NCBI GenBank assembly: GCA_004151065.3
Contig: NWUY0300002131.1
Coordinates: 45,200 to 78,699, forward strand
From: Larix sibirica
Taxonomy: Eukaryota; Streptophyta; Pinopsida; Pinales; Pinaceae
Length of the DNA stretch: 33,500 bases
Direction: 5' to 3'
Shown: piece after piece, positions 29,146-33,500 of the stretch
Layout of the letters: each line of letters starts with the position of its first letter
Position numbering within the stretch: position 1 is the first letter of the stretch
The notes under the pieces: model-generated
Database searches by the model: none
Told to the model about the DNA's origin: nothing
The model's input: the letters and a program-made list of their open reading frames with translations, nothing else
Translations under genes and position numbers: made by a program

Positions 29146-30174
29146 CTAATGTTACAAACTTGTAACCTCATTAATACATATTTCATACATAGCAAAAGCA
29201 CACACCACAATCTCAACATAGAGATTAGAATCTATATATTTCATTTTATAGTAACAAAAATGTGTAAGTAACTAGGTGGAAACCCATGGGCCATGCCTAG
29301 GGCTAGCCCCTTCTAGGATTTCCTCTAATAGAAACAAACTCAGACTAAGAGCCATAGTCACTTATAATTGGAAGCTATACAACTTGTCAAATCAACATGT
29401 TGGATTATCCTGAATGTCATGACACATCACATCACATTGTCCTTGTTCGCATCTTATTACATTCTACATGTATTCTTGTAGATAACCCCTTTTTGCTTAG
29501 AAATGGACTCTACATGGGATTGTCCATTCCATCTTTTCATTATATATCCTTTATGATGGAACATTTATAGCGAGAGTGTCTGTGGAGTGGGAGAAGACTA
29601 TCATTGGAGCAAAATGTAGAGCGCGAGTGCTACATTAGACAAGGGGATGTTTTTTTTTGAGCTAGAGGGCTTGTTTGGGAATGCTCCCAAAAGAGGTTCA
29701 TTTCATGAACATGTTCTTGGGAGTGGTCCCACAATGCTTTTGATTGAAGTGTGTTTTGGGAGCGAGATTGCGGGCAAGGGGGAGGAGCAATTATGGTAAT
29801 ACTATGCCTCATAATGGACCCGGAAGGCTTGCTTGGTCTCCAACACTCCTTTTCCACCTTGGATTCCTTACATTTTCCTCTCTTGTATTGTAATCAATGC
29901 AAGTAGTTTTGATTTGTGCCAATGCTCTTATCTCCATGGGATGTTTAATCTTAAGAATTCTTGAGTTTTGATTTCTCCATCCAGGTTTAAGTTGTTTATG
30001 TAATATTGTTGCTTTTTCTTGGTGTTTCTTTTTCCCTTTGTCTTTCATGGAGCATTTTTGCAAGTACATTTCCAGCTCCCTAATATCTATTGAGCAACAT
30101 TGTTCCATTACTTTCTAGTTGTCAAACGAATTTTTACATTGAATTTCCTATTTATTTTTTCTAGTTAAGCATGA
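29146..30174. other. No recognised gene
   Basis: A Lys/Glu/Arg-rich minus-strand frame of 99 codons (30108-29809) has no known motif, and short palindromic phrases occur near 29670-29740 (GGGAATGCTCCC; CATTTCATGAACATG). Neither supports a feature call. Confidence 0.35.
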
Positions 30175-30385
30175 CACATATTTGACTTGCTAAAATGCAT
30201 GTTTGACACAACAAAATGCTTGTTTGACTTGCCAAATCATGAGTTTGATAGATATCAATGGTCAAACGACCTTTTGCATTTTTACTTGAGTTTGAATTAG
30301 TTGAAAAGCACTTTGACTAATAGTTAATTTCCGGTTTGACTAAGTTTGACTCATGTTGATTGAGTTAAAGTTGGTCAATGAACTG
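30175..30385. repeat. Short TTTGAC-rich repeats (W-box-like cores)
   Basis: At 30178-30250 a ~20-23-bp unit (TTTGAC(T/A)(T/C)(G/A)(C/A)(T/C)AAA...) occurs three to four times. Up to about 30385, TTGAC or GTCAA cores occur eight or more times in 200 bp. TTGAC is the WRKY-binding W-box core, but no adjacent gene start makes regulation likely. A simple local expansion explains it as well. Confidence 0.5.
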
Positions 30386-32163
30386 TAAAAGCATTTTGGT
30401 CTTTAATGGGACGAAGAAGACTTATCGGACCTTCATTTCTTCCTCATAGGGGAGGCGATTGAGATCACCAACACCTACACATACTGGGGGTGCAATTCCT
30501 AGGACCTCGCTTTAGTTTGCGACATGCCCTTTAACCTCAGGTCAACAAGGACTACGGATCTTTAGCCTTCCTTGAGAGATAGTGCTTTCGAGTCTCGACA
30601 CAACTTTCAGGAGTTAGGACATCTTGTACAAGATGCCCCTCATGGAATCCCTTGCATGGCCCATTGTTCTTTGTGGCTTAGAGATTTGGGATCCTTGTTT
30701 ACTTGACTCTGATTGGATCTCATCTGAGAGAGTCCAGACCCTTCTATTATGGCGCATCATTAGATGCAAGCAGATGGTCACTCAACACATCATCCTACGA
30801 AATTTTGGTGCCCGACCCTTCTGAATTGAGACAATGTTTAGTTTGGTCTCTTTTTTGCTTTGCATCTAGAGCTTTGTTGACTCGACGAAAAGGTGGGACC
30901 GGTACCCATACTTGGCATATTGTTCTGTAGAGACTATTGCCTCCTCTAACCCTTTGTGCCGAGCTTAAGGTTGGCTTGTGGGGGTCTTGGATCTTTTGGA
31001 GTCCGTAGGCATTCAGATGGATCATCTCCCTCTGTTTAGATATTCCTTGGATGCACCTGACCACCTTCTACCTATTAGGCATGAGTTGAACATGATCATC
31101 GGAGATGACATTTGCATGTAGCTTATCCAAATCACTTGGGTGGGTTAACCCTCAGGGCAGGTTATGCCCAAAGATGGCCTTCTATGGTGAGCACTTCTTG
31201 GAGCTAAGAGACTAATTCATTATTCGACCTCAGTACACCCTTTTCCATTGTAGGCATTGCCTTTGAGGCTAGTTCAGAGTGGATTCTCATTGACTTCAAG
31301 ACCTCGGGTTGAGATGGACCACCAGATTGACCGTTTTGACAAGATTTGCTAACTATGCCATCTTAAGGAGGTTGAGACAGAGGAGCACTTCATCTTCCAC
31401 TGCCCCATCTACTACAAGATTAGAGGGATGTTCCATTGCCTTTTCAGGGGGGCCCCATATCCTCACTAGCTTCTTTAGTGACCCGAACCAAAAATGCTTG
31501 GTTTACTACATGTAGGTGACCCTTAAGATGGGAGCCCATATTCCTTAGGCTTCTACTCAACCAGATTCTACCCAGTGGATTAGTTCCTTTTTCACAGTGC
31601 TACCCTCAAGAAGGGGCACTAAGCGGTCGACTAATATCAACACCTCCTTGCAATCCAGATGAGTGCGGACCCATGGGACCTTCGTTTATCCCTCAGGATC
31701 TCTGTAGCATGACTTGACCAGATCTTTCCTTAGGAGGTAGACGAGATCCCCTATACCTTAGCGGTGAGCTACCTCTTCCGGATGCACCACTGACCTTCCA
31801 CTAATTCTTCCTCTAGACATCATACTATTATGAGTTTCCTTCATTTGCCCTTGGATGTTAGGAGAGCTGGATCTATTCCATGATAGATCTACCTCATTAC
31901 TTTTGGATTCTCCTGCTCTTGGATCTCTTCCTCCTACACATCTCCACCCCCGTGCGGTTTCTTGTGCTTGGGGTTGAGGGGTTTTTCATTCCTTATCATA
32001 GACCTGATGCTTTATTCTACTTCACTTTAATTTAGTTATTGCCTTTTTCCTTTTATAGGAGACCTTTCGGCACTCCTACTTTGTAATGACATCATTGTAT
32101 TAGCAGTCCCATTGACCTAATTTATGGTCATTGGTTGTGCATTAATAAAATTATCTTATCTAG
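30386..32163 (+). mobile_element. LINE, 3' half (RT C-terminus, zinc motif, 3' UTR, tail)
   Basis: Plus-strand frames, shifting by indels, match the C-terminal part of plant non-LTR pol proteins. There is a stretch near 30400-30600 (MGRRRLIGPSFLPHRGG; YGSLAFLER), then SLAWPIVLCGLEIWDP and SSERVQTLLLWRIIRCKQMV with TQHIILRNFGARPF (30640-30824), then WVNPQGRLCPKMAFYGEHFL near 31140-31200. A zinc-like segment lies at 31347-31420 (C-x-x-C...EEHFIFHC), followed by FSDPNQKCLVYYM. About 600 bp of 3' UTR follow and end with ATTAATAAAATTATCTTATC at 32163. The polymerase palm with FADD is absent, so this is a 5'-truncated, dead copy. Confidence 0.8.
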
Positions 32164-32169
32164 GTATGC

Positions 32170-33050
32170 TTTGTGAAGTTATGGGCCTTGAGACCTCTTT
32201 ATCAAAGAGACACATGAGCCCCGTGTGGGCACCACAAGGGATCCATGGGTATCACTGAACTTGGTCTTGCTAATAATAGGCATGCCATTTTGACATAGTT
32301 AGAGGCTTTGGTGGAGTTCCATGCCTCATTCATGACTCTCTATAGGGCAGTGGTTCCATGGTAGCCCCGGACGAGCACACTAGATTCGTTTTGAGATTCG
32401 ATTTTCTAGGAGCACCCCCTATGTCAAGATATTAACATTGTAGTCTACTATTTCCTTCGAGGATGGACCTTTTCTTGACCTTTATGCAAATATTTTCCAC
32501 TACTACACTCTCGAGGAGGTTATTCTTTTAGGGGACTTCAATGCCCGTACTAGGAACTCATAGGTGTCGTTATGACATATTTGAGCATGCACTATCTTGA
32601 AATGATTGACCTTGTGACATTGGGCATTTACAAGACTTATGACAATGGGATTGGGCCACTAACAACCTACAAGAAGTACATTTTATAGCTTAGGGAATCC
32701 CAAGATTAACTGCTATTGAATGGTCTCTCTTGCTACCCTGGCTCGAGGGGTTTAACATGCTTCCTCATCAATGGTGGAGCAAGTGTGGTTGATTTTTCCC
32801 TAGCCAAATATGACTTACTCTTGCACATCCAACATTACTTTGTCTTTGCTTTCCCCTTGTAACCATGCCCATCTCACACCACTGTTTTCTTTTGACAGGG
32901 ACTGTTTAGATTCTTACACCACTCATTTTTGGGGTTGCCCCTTTTCGTCCCCATTTCTCATTCCTAGGTACAACCACACTAAAAAACAAGATCCTTTCTA
33001 TGACCCCAAGGGAGGTGGAGAAGCACCCACACCTCTACCCCTAGTTCTTG
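32170..33050 (+). mobile_element. LINE, 5' part: AP endonuclease domain relic
   Basis: Directly behind the tail of the previous LINE, plus-strand frames encode an APE-type endonuclease. GPFLDLYANIFHYYTLEEVI leads into LLGDFNARTRNS (about 32460-32560), the diagnostic GDFNAR motif with catalytic Asp and Asn. Then come NGIGPLTTYKKYIL (32640-32690), LLLNGLSCYPGS, FLINGGASVVDFSLAKYDLL (up to 32820) and, in another frame, a SDHAHLT-like SPCNHAHLT. The order matches the EN domain that opens LINE ORF2. Several stops and one or two frameshifts are present. The RT expected downstream is not seen before the window ends. Confidence 0.78.
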
Positions 33051-33500
33051 TCCCATGAATTGTTGGTTTCACAAAGAATGCAAATTTCTCCATCTACACC
33101 TTTGTTTTTCCTTTCACACAACCGTCCATCTTTCCCTCACCTTAAAAAATCTTATTGTTGCCACCTTTGTCGCCTGGAATCACACCTTGGAAAACGCGGA
33201 AAAAATATTCAAGCTGCTGGTGTGGCCTTGGGGGCAAGTCAGAGTCAAGTGCTGTCACCTGAAACTCGACNTCTTGGAAAAGGATGCTACAACATTAAAT
33301 GCGACAAGGCCCTGTGACAACACAGTAAATGTGATAAATGAAGCAGTCGAGCGCATGAAGTGTAGTGCAAAATAGTAGAAGACTAACTTCAAACACTACG
33401 CAGTTGGCAAGTAAGAAATTCTGTATGGTTCACTGCACAAGGAATGATGAAGTATTGCCACAGGAACAAGATGAAGGAACAATGTAACGTCTATATCAAG
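33051..33500. other. Unassigned end of window
   Basis: A plus-strand frame continues to 33375 with a polar, charged second half (VNVINEAVERMKCSAK), but no family is recognised, and an ambiguous base at 33271 weakens any reading. It could be a diverged continuation of the LINE or an unrelated sequence. Confidence 0.3.

Noticed and set aside
29809-30108. 99-codon Lys/Glu-rich minus-strand frame
   Set aside because: Charged composition looked protein-like, but there is no motif, repeat copy or splice context. It may be decayed repeat sequence.
30175-30385. WRKY-regulated promoter
   Set aside because: The dense TTGAC cores are part of a short local repeat, and no gene start lies downstream, only a LINE relic.
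166-33271. Ambiguous bases at 166, 6408-6409, 8592-8593, 25654 and 33271
   Set aside because: Several sit in or beside dispersed repeats, which suggests assembly or base-calling uncertainty rather than biology. No conclusion drawn from them.

Overview
The window looks like nuclear DNA of a land plant with a very large, repeat-rich genome; a gymnosperm (conifer-like) is my best guess. The reasons are the AT-rich background, dense and heavily decayed Ty1/copia and LINE remains, SINE-like tRNA-derived repeats, and two recognisable plant gene fragments whose exons are split by GT...AG introns. There is no bacterial signal, no operon, no CRISPR array and no intact long ORF. The longest uninterrupted coding-like frame is a dead RNase H domain of 185 residues.

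Layout. 0-9 kb: a copia pol tail (222-290), a LINE-type RNase H relic (4.1-4.4 kb), a tandem array of ~143-bp units carrying a tRNA B-box-like motif (4.6-6.1 kb), four copies of one SINE-like family, and several small tandem duplications. 8.8-10.2 kb: a CpG-rich island with a probable promoter, a leader with two short uORFs, and a 13-codon first exon matching the N-terminus of plant SAPS-domain (SIT4/PP6-associated) phosphatase regulators. A consensus splice donor follows it. 10-13.4 kb: intron-like DNA, a 200-bp tandem duplication that is exon-like on the minus strand, and a degenerate ~150-bp repeat.

13.5-17.9 kb: an old minus-strand Ty1/copia element (gag, pre-integrase and integrase, RT, RNase H in order, all broken). 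18.05-21.77 kb: a second minus-strand copia element with both LTRs, PBS and polypurine tract recognisable but RT and RNase H missing. 22.0-22.9 kb: an unrecognised exon-like block on the minus strand, then two plus-strand exons of a callose synthase (GSL10/GSL8 class) with their 224-bp intron. 24.1-24.7 kb: three ~167-bp tandem units. 25.4-25.8 kb: two LINE 3' ends with TTATC tails. 26.6-29.2 kb: two more RNase H relics, a SINE with A and B boxes, and a degenerate unidentified coding frame. 30.4-33.05 kb: the 3' half of a LINE followed directly by the 5' (endonuclease) part of a related LINE.

Host genes: the only host coding sequence I can defend is the SAPS first exon and the two callose synthase exons, all on the plus strand. 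Both genes must continue outside the window or beyond very long introns, or be gene fragments. Nothing here forms a coherent undescribed multi-gene system. The most unusual items are the tRNA-like tandem arrays, the RT-less LTR element, and the repeated loss of catalytic residues by coding-strand G-to-A changes.
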